Shown one piece after another: positions 17,719-25,888 of a stretch of 59,068 nt of DNA (position 1 is the stretch's first letter; every line of letters begins with the position of its first letter). Both the position numbers and the translations under genes were made by a program. Under the pieces are notes generated by a model. The model did not search any database and was not told the origin of the DNA. It saw only the letters and a program-made list of their open reading frames with translations. Origin of the DNA: Candidatus Latescibacterota bacterium (GTDB lineage Bacteria; Latescibacterota; UBA2968; UBA8231); NCBI GenBank assembly GCA_007136405.1, contig SLHA01000051.1, positions 1 through 59,068 on the forward strand, written 5' to 3'.

Positions 17719-17933
17719 TGTTGCCGCCAATGGCCGCTTATTACCGCCCCATATCGCCCATCGTCGCCAGGTACTTCCAGTTGTCGACAGTTGGCGCCTG
17801 TCGAAGCTTGTCGCCGCCAAAACCGCTTGTCACTGCCAGGGGGCCGCCCATCGCGGGCATTCCTCGGGAAAACGGGCATTGTGAGCTGCCAAGGTCACCG
17901 CCAAGTGTCGCCTGTCACCGCCAAGTGTCGCCC
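17719..17933. repeat. Five copies of a 12-bp motif TGTYRCYGCCAA
   Basis: Copies on the plus strand at 17719-17730, 17809-17820, 17828-17839, 17893-17904 and 17913-17924, each with zero to two changes. The last two belong to a perfect 19-bp tandem repeat (17894-17912 and 17914-17932). The first copy abuts the ribosome site of the redoxin gene. The region is the untranslated gap between nrdD and the redoxin gene; function unknown. Confidence 0.65.
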
Positions 17934-17964
17934 CTCCATACCACCTGGTTCCGCGCCTGGCATC

Positions 17965-18028
17965 GCGCGGCTCAGCACCTCAAACGGCCGCCGATTGCGG
18001 CGCGGCTCAGCAACTCAACCGGCCACCG
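17965..18028. repeat. 29-bp tandem duplication at the nrdD stop
   Basis: 17965-17993 and 18000-18028 are about 86% identical (both contain GCGCGGCTCAGCA and CTCAA). The second copy spans the nrdD stop codon at 18015-18017, so the last coding bases of nrdD and its stop have been copied immediately downstream. Confidence 0.75.
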
Positions 18029-20771
18029 CCACAGCGCTGTGTTCAGTGGCAAAGAGCACTGTCTCCTCAACGGACGCGTCGCTGTCTCCGGTCTCCACGG
18101 CGTAATGCCCGCGTTGACGGGCCACCAGTTCACCGTAGCGCTTGGACTTGTTCCAGTTCTGGATTTTGCTGAAGTAGCCCACGACCCGCGTTTCGCCCAC
18201 GACCTGGTCAGAGCCGCAACGCGCGCACCGTTCCAACAGGCCGCGCATGTTATGGTAGCAACTGTTGCAGTAAGTGAACTCGGGGGATATGGTCACCTGA
18301 GCGGACTGGGTCCGGTGGAAGACGGATGTCATCAGACGGGCGATGGATTCGGTGGATGGCTGCTCCTCGCCGACAAAGGCGTGGGTGATGGCCCCGGATT
18401 CGATCATGCTGTGAAACTTGGCTTGCTGGCGAATGCGCTCGATCAAATTCACCGGTGCGTCAGCCGTAAGATGGACGGAGTTCGTGTAGTACGCCGTGTC
18501 CTCGTCTTCGCCCTGTACCACGCGCTCGGCTTCCGGCCGGAAGTAGATCAGATCGGTCTTGGCCAGCCGCCGCGACGCGCTCTCCGCCGGCGATTCTTCC
18601 AGCGTGAACTTCAGGCCATGCTGCCGCGACAGCTCTTTGGCTTTGGTATACATATGCGCGACCAGGCGAAGCCCCTGGGTCATGGCTTCATCGCTTTCGT
18701 GGAGCGCGACGCCGGTCAGGAATCTGATGGCGTCGTTGACCCCGATCAGTCCAAGGATGTAGGTGCAGGATTCCAGATCCACGTAGGGCACGCCGTCGCA
18801 GGCCACCTTGCCGATCTGCCACAGCGGGTGTCCCGGACTGGACATCATCTCCGCTACTTTGGCTTTCTTTTGCAGGTGCGCTTCAACCGCCAACTCCATG
18901 GTTCGATCCAGTTCCGCGTAGAAGGCGGTCATCACATCACCGTCGGGGCCGGTGCTCCGGGCAGCCCGGTACGCCGCCTGCGGGATGTTGATGGTGACAT
19001 TCTGGAAGCCGCAGAAGCGCATGCTCTCCGGGTGCATGAGCATGCGGCTGTCACTGATGGTGGTGCGCAGTCGGCAACAGGCGGACAGCGTCACTTCGTC
19101 ACGATCGAAAACGAAGTACGTGGAGCCATTCCTGCTGGCCAACTCGCAGGCGGCCAGGAAGAGTTCATACTGCTCCGGGTCTTCGAAGGTCTCGTTGCTG
19201 ACGTGGAAGTCGCACTTGGGGAACTCGAACACGCGGCCGGCACGATCACCTTCGCCCCATACGTCCAGCAGCGCCCGGCAGAACGCCCGGGCTTCGGCCA
19301 CGTAGTCGCCGTAGGTGACGATGGCTTCCCCCCGGCGCTCCAGATCCGCGCGAACATTGTCGTCGTACTGGATGCCGAGTTCGGCGTCCAGCATCTCATG
19401 CAACACCAGGCGCTGTTGGCCAGAGCCGGGATCGACGTAATACAGCGACATCAAAGGGTAACCGCTGCGATCCCGAATGCTCTGCTGCTCCTCCTCCAGC
19501 GCCACTTTGGTTCCGTCCGCCAGGCGCAGCATATACTGGCCGCCAGGACCGATGGCCGGCACGTCGGCCAGATACCGGGGTACGCCCGAGTGGATGTTGA
19601 AGTCCAGGAACAACGTTTGACCGCCACGCGAAAACGCATTCTGGGAGCCGTTGAAAATCAGCTCCTGGGCGATCTGCTTGTACTCCTGCGGCGTCATGCC
19701 CTCCAGCAGGGGCGCATACAGGATGTTGATGTAGGCGATGCCCAGCGCGCCGGCGTAGTTGGCCTGCATGGAAGCCAGGAAGGTGTTCAGATGGCCGGTC
19801 AACACCGAAGCCGAACGCGCCGGTTTGGACTCCGTGTTGAGATTGACCAGTCCCTGGAGCCCGTATTTCTTGACGTACTCGACGGAATGGGAAGAGCAGT
19901 ACACACGGTGGGGATAGCCCAGATCGTGCAGATGGATGGCCCCAGTATCGTGCGCGCGCTTGACCTCGGCCGCGAAGATGGTATCCAGTCCCCACTGTTT
20001 GAGCACCAACTCGGCAATACCCAGATTGACGGCCTCGGCGTTGTTGTTGACGATGTTGCTGTTCTCAGCCGACTTGCTGAACATCAGCTTCTGCACGTAG
20101 TCCTTGGGCACGCCATACACGGAAAGGTCGCGCAACTGGGCGCCGTACCCGCGCGTGGTGAGTTCGTTGTTGACCAACTCCCGGATCAGCGTCGTGTTGA
20201 TCGTGGTTATGTCGCTCTGGATGATGGTGTTCTCCACCGACTTGGCCACACTGCCGGCCAGTTCGGGCGACAGTTCGGTTTTCTCCAGAATTTGCTTGAC
20301 GATGCGCTGGCGATCCCACGGTAGCGTCATGTTGCTGGTAGTGGATTCCACCAGCAGCAGACTGGCATCGGTGACATCGACACCGGCGTCGTTCTCGCCG
20401 CGCACGCGGATTTTGCGGCGGGCCAGCTCACGACGCTTGCGGTAGCGCTTGTACGCCGCCACGATCATCGTCTCGCCAGCCTCGGCCAGTATGATCTCCA
20501 CCAGGTCCTGTACATCCTCGATACACGGGATTCGCCCCTCGTTCTCGTCGGGATACACATAGTATTCACTGACCGGCGTGTTCAGCTGTTCCACGACCCG
20601 CTGGGCGATGGTAGGGGCCAGATCGGTGCCGGCTTCGGTGCCAAGACTGCGAGCCACGGCCTCCACGGCACGCTGCACGGCCATCTCGATCTTCTCGACC
20701 CGGAATGGCACCACCAGGCCGGAGCGTTTGCGAAAACCGGCGAACTGCTGGTCCTGGGTAACAGTGGACAT
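18015..20771 (-). CDS. nrdD: Anaerobic (class III) ribonucleoside-triphosphate reductase
   Basis: A 918-residue protein. It has an ATP-cone-like domain at about 15-110 and a second ATP-cone-like stretch at about 145-215 (ending LVNNELTTRGYG), then the reductase barrel, with radical/substrate cysteines in the VTLSACCRLRT and ESMRFCGFQN segments. A C-terminal zinc-type site CNSC...CARC is followed by the glycyl-radical motif RVVGYF with G865. It converts NTPs to dNTPs without oxygen. ATG 20771 was chosen from AAGGAG upstream (12-base spacing, rather long) and the end of similarity. NrdG and a redoxin follow in the same operon. Tandem NrdR-like boxes about 400 bases upstream suggest NrdR control. 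Confidence 0.95.
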   Translation of the reverse strand: MSTVTQDQQFAGFRKRSGLVVPFRVEKIEMAVQRAVEAVARSLGTEAGTDLAPTIAQRVVEQLNTPVSEYYVYPDENEGRIPCIEDVQDLVEIILAEAGETMIVAAYKRYRKRRELARRKIRVRGENDAGVDVTDASLLLVESTTSNMTLPWDRQRIVKQILEKTELSPELAGSVAKSVENTIIQSDITTINTTLIRELVNNELTTRGYGAQLRDLSVYGVPKDYVQKLMFSKSAENSNIVNNNAEAVNLGIAELVLKQWGLDTIFAAEVKRAHDTGAIHLHDLGYPHRVYCSSHSVEYVKKYGLQGLVNLNTESKPARSASVLTGHLNTFLASMQANYAGALGIAYINILYAPLLEGMTPQEYKQIAQELIFNGSQNAFSRGGQTLFLDFNIHSGVPRYLADVPAIGPGGQYMLRLADGTKVALEEEQQSIRDRSGYPLMSLYYVDPGSGQQRLVLHEMLDAELGIQYDDNVRADLERRGEAIVTYGDYVAEARAFCRALLDVWGEGDRAGRVFEFPKCDFHVSNETFEDPEQYELFLAACELASRNGSTYFVFDRDEVTLSACCRLRTTISDSRMLMHPESMRFCGFQNVTINIPQAAYRAARSTGPDGDVMTAFYAELDRTMELAVEAHLQKKAKVAEMMSSPGHPLWQIGKVACDGVPYVDLESCTYILGLIGVNDAIRFLTGVALHESDEAMTQGLRLVAHMYTKAKELSRQHGLKFTLEESPAESASRRLAKTDLIYFRPEAERVVQGEDEDTAYYTNSVHLTADAPVNLIERIRQQAKFHSMIESGAITHAFVGEEQPSTESIARLMTSVFHRTQSAQVTISPEFTYCNSCYHNMRGLLERCARCGSDQVVGETRVVGYFSKIQNWNKSKRYGELVARQRGHYAVETGDSDASVEETVLFATEHSAVAVAG

Positions 20772-20860
20772 GATCGTGCGATGCTCCTTGACATTCCCCA
20801 CCGGCCCGCTGCTGCTGCCCGGGCAGATCCTTCGGGGGGGGCGCGCCGATGTCACACCGC

Positions 20861-20932
20861 GGCTGGTTGACGGCTGGTCACAGCCTTTCGGAGGATGACG
20901 GTGCCGCGTGGTGGCTGGTCGACGGCTGGTGA
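20861..20932. repeat. 20-bp direct repeat pair in the nrdD leader
   Basis: GGCTGGTTGACGGCTGGTCA at 20861-20880 and its near copy at 20913-20932 differ at two positions. Each copy itself contains GGCTGGT twice, giving four such heptamers in 72 bases, 90-160 bases upstream of the nrdD ATG. Confidence 0.7.
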
Positions 20933-21007
20933 TGTTGAACCTGTTGTATTCGATCCGTTCAAGCCCGGATCTGCCGAATGCACTTCACTATATGCGATAG
21001 ATGCGAT

Positions 21008-21117
21008 GCGGCTCGAGTAGCGTGCCTCGAGCAACATGCCTGACGCAACACACCGCACGCAGCGCGTTCCGGGCAACGCGGCTTGCATCGCGGCTCGAGT
21101 AGCGTGCCTCAAGCAAC
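21008..21117. repeat. 28-bp hairpin repeat pair in the nrdD leader
   Basis: 21008-21035 and 21090-21117 differ at one base. Each contains GCTCGAG, an eight-base loop TAGCGTGC, then CTCGAGC (first copy) or CTCAAGC (second copy). The single change leaves a G-U pair in the nrdD-sense RNA, so both copies can form the same seven-pair hairpin with an identical loop. Confidence 0.7.
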
Positions 21118-21178
21118 GTATCGCAAGCAACGCGCGCCTCAAGGGTAACGCAATCGTGCTCAGACGTCAACTCTTTTT

Positions 21179-21224
21179 TTCACATATGTTGTGGTGGTGG
21201 TGGGTCGGCGTCTATATATAGTGG
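21179..21224 (-). promoter_or_regulatory. Tandem NrdR-box-like sites
   Basis: 21209-21224 contains CTATATATAGTG, matching the central 12 bases of the NrdR consensus (acaCwAtATaTwGtgt). A weaker box at 21179-21194 (CACATATGTTGTGG) matches mainly in its right half. They start 30 bases apart, close to the spacing usual for paired NrdR boxes. They lie upstream of nrdD with a leader of about 400 bases between. Confidence 0.6.
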
Positions 21225-21273
21225 CGGGATGTCGTGGCGGCGGTGGGAGATAGCGTCATCGATGAAAGGGCTC

Positions 21274-21338
21274 TGTCAAGCATCCTTGCGGCCGTTGGCC
21301 GGCCCGCACCTCAAAGTAACAAAGCGGGGTTCTGCCAA
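21274..21338. repeat. Dispersed intergenic repeat, copy B
   Basis: Second copy of the element at 6185-6249, sharing TGTCAAGCATCC, GGCCGTTGGCCGG, CCGCACCTCAA and AGCGG. Its left edge is TTGACA on the minus strand (21279-21274), pointing at nrdD. The best -10 on that side (CGCTAT, 18 bases on) is weak. Confidence 0.7.
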
Positions 21339-21553
21339 GAAGAAGGGTCGGCATGGGTTCAACCGTGCCCGCGGCGCGGATGAGGCCACCTTATCAGTGA
21401 AACAGCAGGACGGGGGATTTCGCTTCCAGGGCCGGCCCGCTGTCGCCACGGCATTTGTCGGCGACTTCCGATTGCCGTATCTATGATACGCACCTTGATA
21501 CTCACCTTGAGTACGAGCAGGAACAGCAGACATCCTGGACGAAAGGACGGATC

Positions 21554-22846
21554 ATGGCGGCAGTAAAAAAAGAGTCGACGTTGGCGCTTGCGGGCGGCCC
21601 CCGCGCGGTTACGCGCCAGGCGCCTTCCTGGCCGGTGTCCGGAGCCCGTGAGCTGCGCTGGATGAACGAAGTCGTGCAGAGCGGTCGCTGGAGCTGGCTC
21701 GGTCCGCACGAACGGGCTTTCTGCGCCGCGTTCAGCCGGTTCATCGGTGCCCGCTACACGATAGCGCTGACCAACGGCACGGTCACCATGCAGTGCGCCC
21801 TGCAGGCTTTGGGCGTTCAGCCCGGCGACGAGGTCATCGTGCCCGGACTGACCTGGGTGGCCACAGCCCAGGCCGCCATGGACATCGGTGCCAACGTGGT
21901 TTTTGCGGATATCGACCCGGAGACGCTGGGACTGGATCCGGAGTCCTTCGCCGCGGCCATAACCCCGCGCACCCGGGCTGTCATTCCGGTCCATCTGTAC
22001 GGCTGCATGTGCGATATGGACGCGATACTCGACATCGCCCGCCGGCACCGGATCAAGGTGCTGGAAGACGTGGCGCACCAGCACGGCAGCCGCTGGCGCG
22101 ACCAGGGCGCCGGCGCCATCGGCGACGCCGGCAGCTTCTCCTTTCAGCAGAGCAAGGTGCTGACCTGCGGCGAAGGAGGCGCTGTGACCACGGACGACCT
22201 GGACGTCTACCAGACCGTCTTCGCGTTGAAACAAGTCGGCTGGATGCCGGAGAATGCTGGCAGAAATTTGTACGAACCGCTGGTTGCGGCCCGGCGCTAC
22301 GGACACAACTATCGCATGACCGAGATGCAGGCTGTCCTTCTGCGCGGAGGGTTGACGCGATTGACCGCCCAGACCGCGCGCCGCGAGCGTAATGCCCAGC
22401 GCCTGCGGGAAGGGCTGGAGGCGATCGGTGGGCCGTTGCGCGCCGCCCGGCGCGATCCCCGGGTGACCCGCCAGGCGTACTATGCGATGACCTTGTATTA
22501 CGATCCCGAGGCCGCCGACGGCGTCAGCCGGGATGCGTTCCGCCATGCCCTGGCGGCCGAAGGCTGCTCGCTGGGTGCCACGTACGGACCGGTGTATCGC
22601 AATCCGTTGCTGAACCTGGATGACGCCACCAGCCCCCTTCCGTACCGCGACCCCGCGACACTGCAGGACTACCGTCAGTTGTCTCTGCCGAACACCGAAC
22701 GCAGCGTCCAGGAAACCGCGGCCACCCTGAGTCAGGTGCACCTGCTGGGTGACAGCGCCTATGTCCGGCAATTGCTCGCCGCCATCCGCAAGGTCACAGA
22801 CCAGTTGCCCCGGGTCCGCCAGGCCTGGGAGGAGCGTAGGTCATGA
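21554..22846 (+). CDS. DegT/DnrJ/EryC1 family PLP aminotransferase
   Basis: A 430-residue type I fold aminotransferase. TNGTVTMQCAL near 73 binds the cofactor phosphate, EDVAHQHG near 171 supplies the pyridine-N Asp (D172), and K201 in FSFQQSKVLTCGEGG is the Schiff-base lysine. Family members aminate keto-sugars or cyclitols; the WSWLG and EDxAHxHG forms recall the AHBA-synthase/scyllo-inosose aminotransferase branch. ATG 21554 was chosen because AAAGGA precedes it and family similarity begins there. Its TGA overlaps the ATG of the next gene, beginning a five-gene coupled operon that ends in modABC. Confidence 0.9.
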   Translation: MAAVKKESTLALAGGPRAVTRQAPSWPVSGARELRWMNEVVQSGRWSWLGPHERAFCAAFSRFIGARYTIALTNGTVTMQCALQALGVQPGDEVIVPGLTWVATAQAAMDIGANVVFADIDPETLGLDPESFAAAITPRTRAVIPVHLYGCMCDMDAILDIARRHRIKVLEDVAHQHGSRWRDQGAGAIGDAGSFSFQQSKVLTCGEGGAVTTDDLDVYQTVFALKQVGWMPENAGRNLYEPLVAARRYGHNYRMTEMQAVLLRGGLTRLTAQTARRERNAQRLREGLEAIGGPLRAARRDPRVTRQAYYAMTLYYDPEAADGVSRDAFRHALAAEGCSLGATYGPVYRNPLLNLDDATSPLPYRDPATLQDYRQLSLPNTERSVQETAATLSQVHLLGDSAYVRQLLAAIRKVTDQLPRVRQAWEERRS

Positions 22847-24213
22847 ACGTCGGTTTTGGACGCCAGGACATCACCCCGCGCGTCGGTGTGGAGCTGTGCG
22901 GCTTCGGCCCCTTCCGCTGCCGGCATGCCGTCGGCATCCGGGACCGGCTCTGGGCGCGGGCCATGGCGGTCGAGCAGGACGGCGTGAAGGTCGTCCTCGT
23001 CGCCTGTGACCTGATCGGCATCACCCTGCACGTCACTCGCAAGGTGCGCGCCCGCGTGCGCCAGGCCGCCGGCCTGCCGGACGAGGCGGTGATGATCTGC
23101 TGCTCGCACACCCACAGCGGTCCCAACACCGGGCCCTACATCGGTTGGGGAGCGCCGGACGAGCCCTATCGCGAGACCCTGCACAACCGCATCGCTGGCG
23201 CCGCCCTGCAGGCGCTGGCCGATCTGCGTCCCGCCGAACTACACGTGGCTACGGTACCCTGCACCGGCATCGGCCTGAACCGCGAATACGACCGCGACCG
23301 ACCGCCGCTGGAGTCCGTGCTGCGGGACGACTGGCAACCGGCCCATCCGGAGCTCACGGACACCGCCTGTCACGTGCTGGCCGTGCGCGCGCCGGACGGC
23401 AGGCTGCGCGGCTTTGCCAGTTACTTCGGCTGTCATCCCGTGGTCTGCTGCGCCGACACCCGCTTCATTCACGGGGATTTCGCCGGCGTGGCCACCAATC
23501 AGGTGGAACGCGACGCCGACGGGGTCACCGGCCTGTTCCTCCAGGGGGCGCAGGGCGATGTCAACAGTTGCGTCGTGCATCAACCCGAGGCGGAGGCCAT
23601 GCTGGCTCTGGATGTGGTGGCCGGACGGTATGCCCGCGCGTTGCGACGCGGACTGGCCGCGGCCCAGCCGGCGGCGGTGGACCGGGTGGCCGCGGCGCTG
23701 GAAACGACGGTGTTCTCACGGCAATCCTGGGGGCTGGACACCTTGCGCGACTTGCTGGCGGCTACCGAGGCGCGCCTGGATCATCCGGATGCCACCGACA
23801 CCGCCGTGCTGGATGGCGACATCGATCTGCGCATGGAAACGGTGTACGCGCTGGCTCTGCGCGACCTCGTGGCGCGCGCCGAACGCGGCGAATCGCTGCA
23901 GCCCCCCACCGAGATCCACGGCTTCCGCATCGGCCCCGTGGCCCTGCTGGGCAGTCCTTTCGAAACCTTCCAGGCCATCAGAAACGATGTCGTCCAAGCC
24001 GCCCGGGCACCCCTGCCGCTGGTGCTCAGCTTCGTCGATGACAGCGTGGGATACGCTCCGGATCGTACCGCCGCGGCTCGTGGCGGGTACGCCCAGGACA
24101 AGGTGCCGCTGATCTGCGGCGAGCTGCCCTTTGCCGACGCCCACGGCGAGCTCGTCGCCGCCTTGCTACGCCTGGATCAACGTCTGGTGGAAGCGGGCGG
24201 ATCGTTGTCATGA
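22843..24213 (+). CDS. Neutral/alkaline ceramidase-like hydrolase
   Basis: A 456-residue protein of the neutral ceramidase N-terminal domain family. It opens with VGFGRQDITPRVG, carries CSHTHSGPNTGP near 87 (zinc histidines), a YFGCHPVV segment near 194 and LFLQGAQGDVN near 230. Known family members cleave the amide of ceramides with a zinc ion; the many short bacterial homologues are uncharacterised amidases. No signal peptide, so it should be cytoplasmic, unlike secreted ceramidases, and a different amide substrate is likely. ATGA overlaps join it to the aminotransferase before it. Confidence 0.82.
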   Translation: MNVGFGRQDITPRVGVELCGFGPFRCRHAVGIRDRLWARAMAVEQDGVKVVLVACDLIGITLHVTRKVRARVRQAAGLPDEAVMICCSHTHSGPNTGPYIGWGAPDEPYRETLHNRIAGAALQALADLRPAELHVATVPCTGIGLNREYDRDRPPLESVLRDDWQPAHPELTDTACHVLAVRAPDGRLRGFASYFGCHPVVCCADTRFIHGDFAGVATNQVERDADGVTGLFLQGAQGDVNSCVVHQPEAEAMLALDVVAGRYARALRRGLAAAQPAAVDRVAAALETTVFSRQSWGLDTLRDLLAATEARLDHPDATDTAVLDGDIDLRMETVYALALRDLVARAERGESLQPPTEIHGFRIGPVALLGSPFETFQAIRNDVVQAARAPLPLVLSFVDDSVGYAPDRTAAARGGYAQDKVPLICGELPFADAHGELVAALLRLDQRLVEAGGSLS

Positions 24214-24275
24214 ATGCTGAAAGAGGCGTATACCCCAACCGCATCGTGCTCGAAGCGCTTCCATCAGGGCTGAGC

Positions 24276-25172
24276 ATGACGATCCGCGCCCTGCTTCTGC
24301 TCGCTGTCGCATTCACCGTCCTGGCCTGCCCGGACACCGGCGGCGAGGACGACACGCGGATCCTGGTGGCGTCCGCGTCGGACCTGGCCGTGGCGATCCC
24401 CGAAATGGTGGCGGCCTTCGAGGCCGCCATGGGGACGCGAGTCGATGTGACGCTCGGGTCGTCGGGCCAGATCGCTCATACGATCCTGAATGGCGCGCCA
24501 GTGGACCTGTTTCTCTCCGCCGACGCCGGGTGGGTGGACCGGCTCCGGGACGCGGGCCGGACCGTTCCCGGCACCGAGGCCGTGTACGCCTTCGGACCCC
24601 TGGTTCTGGTCTCGACGGCCGGTACGCCGCCAGTCCGGGAGCTGGCCGACCTGCGGCAGCCCGCTATCCGCCGAATCGCCATCGCCAATCCCGAACACGC
24701 GCCGTACGGCCGGGCCGCCCGGCAGGCGCTCGAGCGGGCAGGCATCTGGCGGCACGTCGAGGGTCGGGTCGTCATTGCCCAGAATGTCCGACAGACCCTT
24801 CAGTATGTGGAGACCGGCGTCGTGGATGTGGCTGTCTCCGCTCGGTCGCTGGTCCGGGACGACCGGCACGTCTGGGTCCCGGTTCCTGCCACGGCTCACG
24901 ACCCGCTGCGGCAGACCCTTGCCGTGATCGCCGGCCGCCCCCGAAAGGCCGAGGCGCGGGCCTTCGCCGCATTCGTCACCGGACCTGACGGCCAGGCGAT
25001 CCTTGCCCGCCACGGATTCCTACCGCCTGCCATATCCGAACCGTCCGGCACAACCGCACCCTCCGATACGTCCGAACCACCTGCTACATGCGTCATTCCA
25101 GGCGCAGACTCATCTTCCCCAATATACGCAGCGCCCGACACCTCCGTCACGCCCGGCGCCGGGACGCCATGA
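24276..25172 (+). CDS. modA: Molybdate-binding lipoprotein ModA
   Basis: A 298-residue substrate-binding protein. The N-terminus (MTIRALLLLAVAFTVLAC) is a lipoprotein signal with Cys18. Then come ILVASASDLAVAIPEM and LGSSGQIAHTI, the two oxyanion-binding segments of ModA, and GAPVDLFLSAD. The last 45 residues are a Ser/Thr/Pro-rich tail not found in usual ModA. An in-frame ATG at 24210 overlaps the previous stop, but the 22 extra residues would spoil the signal peptide, so 24276 is preferred. It delivers molybdate or tungstate to ModBC. Its stop overlaps the modB ATG. Confidence 0.9.
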   Translation: MTIRALLLLAVAFTVLACPDTGGEDDTRILVASASDLAVAIPEMVAAFEAAMGTRVDVTLGSSGQIAHTILNGAPVDLFLSADAGWVDRLRDAGRTVPGTEAVYAFGPLVLVSTAGTPPVRELADLRQPAIRRIAIANPEHAPYGRAARQALERAGIWRHVEGRVVIAQNVRQTLQYVETGVVDVAVSARSLVRDDRHVWVPVPATAHDPLRQTLAVIAGRPRKAEARAFAAFVTGPDGQAILARHGFLPPAISEPSGTTAPSDTSEPPATCVIPGADSSSPIYAAPDTSVTPGAGTP

Positions 25173-25888
25173 TCACCGACGCGCTGCTCCTCTCCGCTCG
25201 CGTCACCATCGCCGCGACGATCATCATCGTCGTGGTCGGGCTTCCCGTGGCGTGGGTTCTGGCGCGCCGGGAGTTCACTGGCAAGGCGGTGATCGAGGCG
25301 GCCATCTTTCTTCCCCTCGTGCTGCCGCCCAGCGTGGTCGGATACTATCTGCTCGTGGGTATGGGCCCTGGGGGGGCGGCGGCCGTGTTGCGCCTGGACC
25401 TGCTTTTCACCTGGCACGCTGCGGCGCTGGCGTCGGCTGTAGTCGGGCTTCCCCTCATGGTCCAGGCCGCCAAGGCCGCCATCGCCAGCGTGGACCCGGT
25501 CATCGAGAACGCTGCCCGGACATTGGGCTCCACCGAGCTCGAGATCTTCCGGCGGGTCACGCTGCCGTTGGCCCGGCGCGGGATCATCGCCGGTGTGCTT
25601 CTGGGCGCGGCCCGGGCCTTCGGCGAGTTCGGCGCCACGCTCATGGTGGCCGGGAGCATCCCCGGCCGGACTCAGACCGTGCCTCTCGCCATCTACGACG
25701 CGGTCCAGGCCGGCCGCTACGCCGACGCCCGCGCGCTGGTTCTCCTCACCACGGTTCTGGTCTTTACCAGCATACTGGTGATCCAGCGATTGGAACGGAG
25801 CGGGATCGGTTCCTCCGGCCGTGGACCGTCGCACCCCGCCGGTCCTTCCAAACCTCCCCGGAGGACCGGTCCCAAGGAGCGGACATGA
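25169..25888 (+). CDS. modB: Molybdate ABC transporter permease ModB
   Basis: A 239-residue membrane protein with five hydrophobic segments and the EAA loop that docks on the ATPase (AARTLGSTELEIFRRVTLPLA near 114), followed by GARAFGEFGATLMVAG, typical of ModB. The C-terminal 30 residues are Pro/Gly/Ser-rich and polar. ATG 25169 overlaps the modA TGA (ATGA); an earlier in-frame ATG at 25088 lies inside modA and adds no conserved sequence. It forms the channel of the molybdate/tungstate importer. Confidence 0.92.
   Translation: MITDALLLSARVTIAATIIIVVVGLPVAWVLARREFTGKAVIEAAIFLPLVLPPSVVGYYLLVGMGPGGAAAVLRLDLLFTWHAAALASAVVGLPLMVQAAKAAIASVDPVIENAARTLGSTELEIFRRVTLPLARRGIIAGVLLGAARAFGEFGATLMVAGSIPGRTQTVPLAIYDAVQAGRYADARALVLLTTVLVFTSILVIQRLERSGIGSSGRGPSHPAGPSKPPRRTGPKERT

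Larger units (their letters stand above)
20772..21553. other. 782-bp divergent region: long nrdD leader and control sites
   Basis: No protein gene is supported here. From the nrdD start outward it holds a 20-bp direct repeat pair, a 28-bp hairpin-forming repeat pair, many GCAAC motifs, two NrdR-like boxes and copy B of the dispersed repeat. A plus-strand TTTTTTT run at 21174-21180 adjoins the first NrdR-like box. Confidence 0.6.

Noticed and set aside
17415-20324. A 969-codon open frame on the plus strand, opposite nrdD
   Set aside because: It lies wholly antisense to a clear nrdD and shows no domain pattern. Long antisense open frames are expected in GC-rich genes because stop codons are rare opposite GC-ending codons.
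20772-21178. Cobalamin or other known riboswitch upstream of nrdD
   Set aside because: No B12-box or other known riboswitch core was found; the region is made of repeats that do not match a known class.
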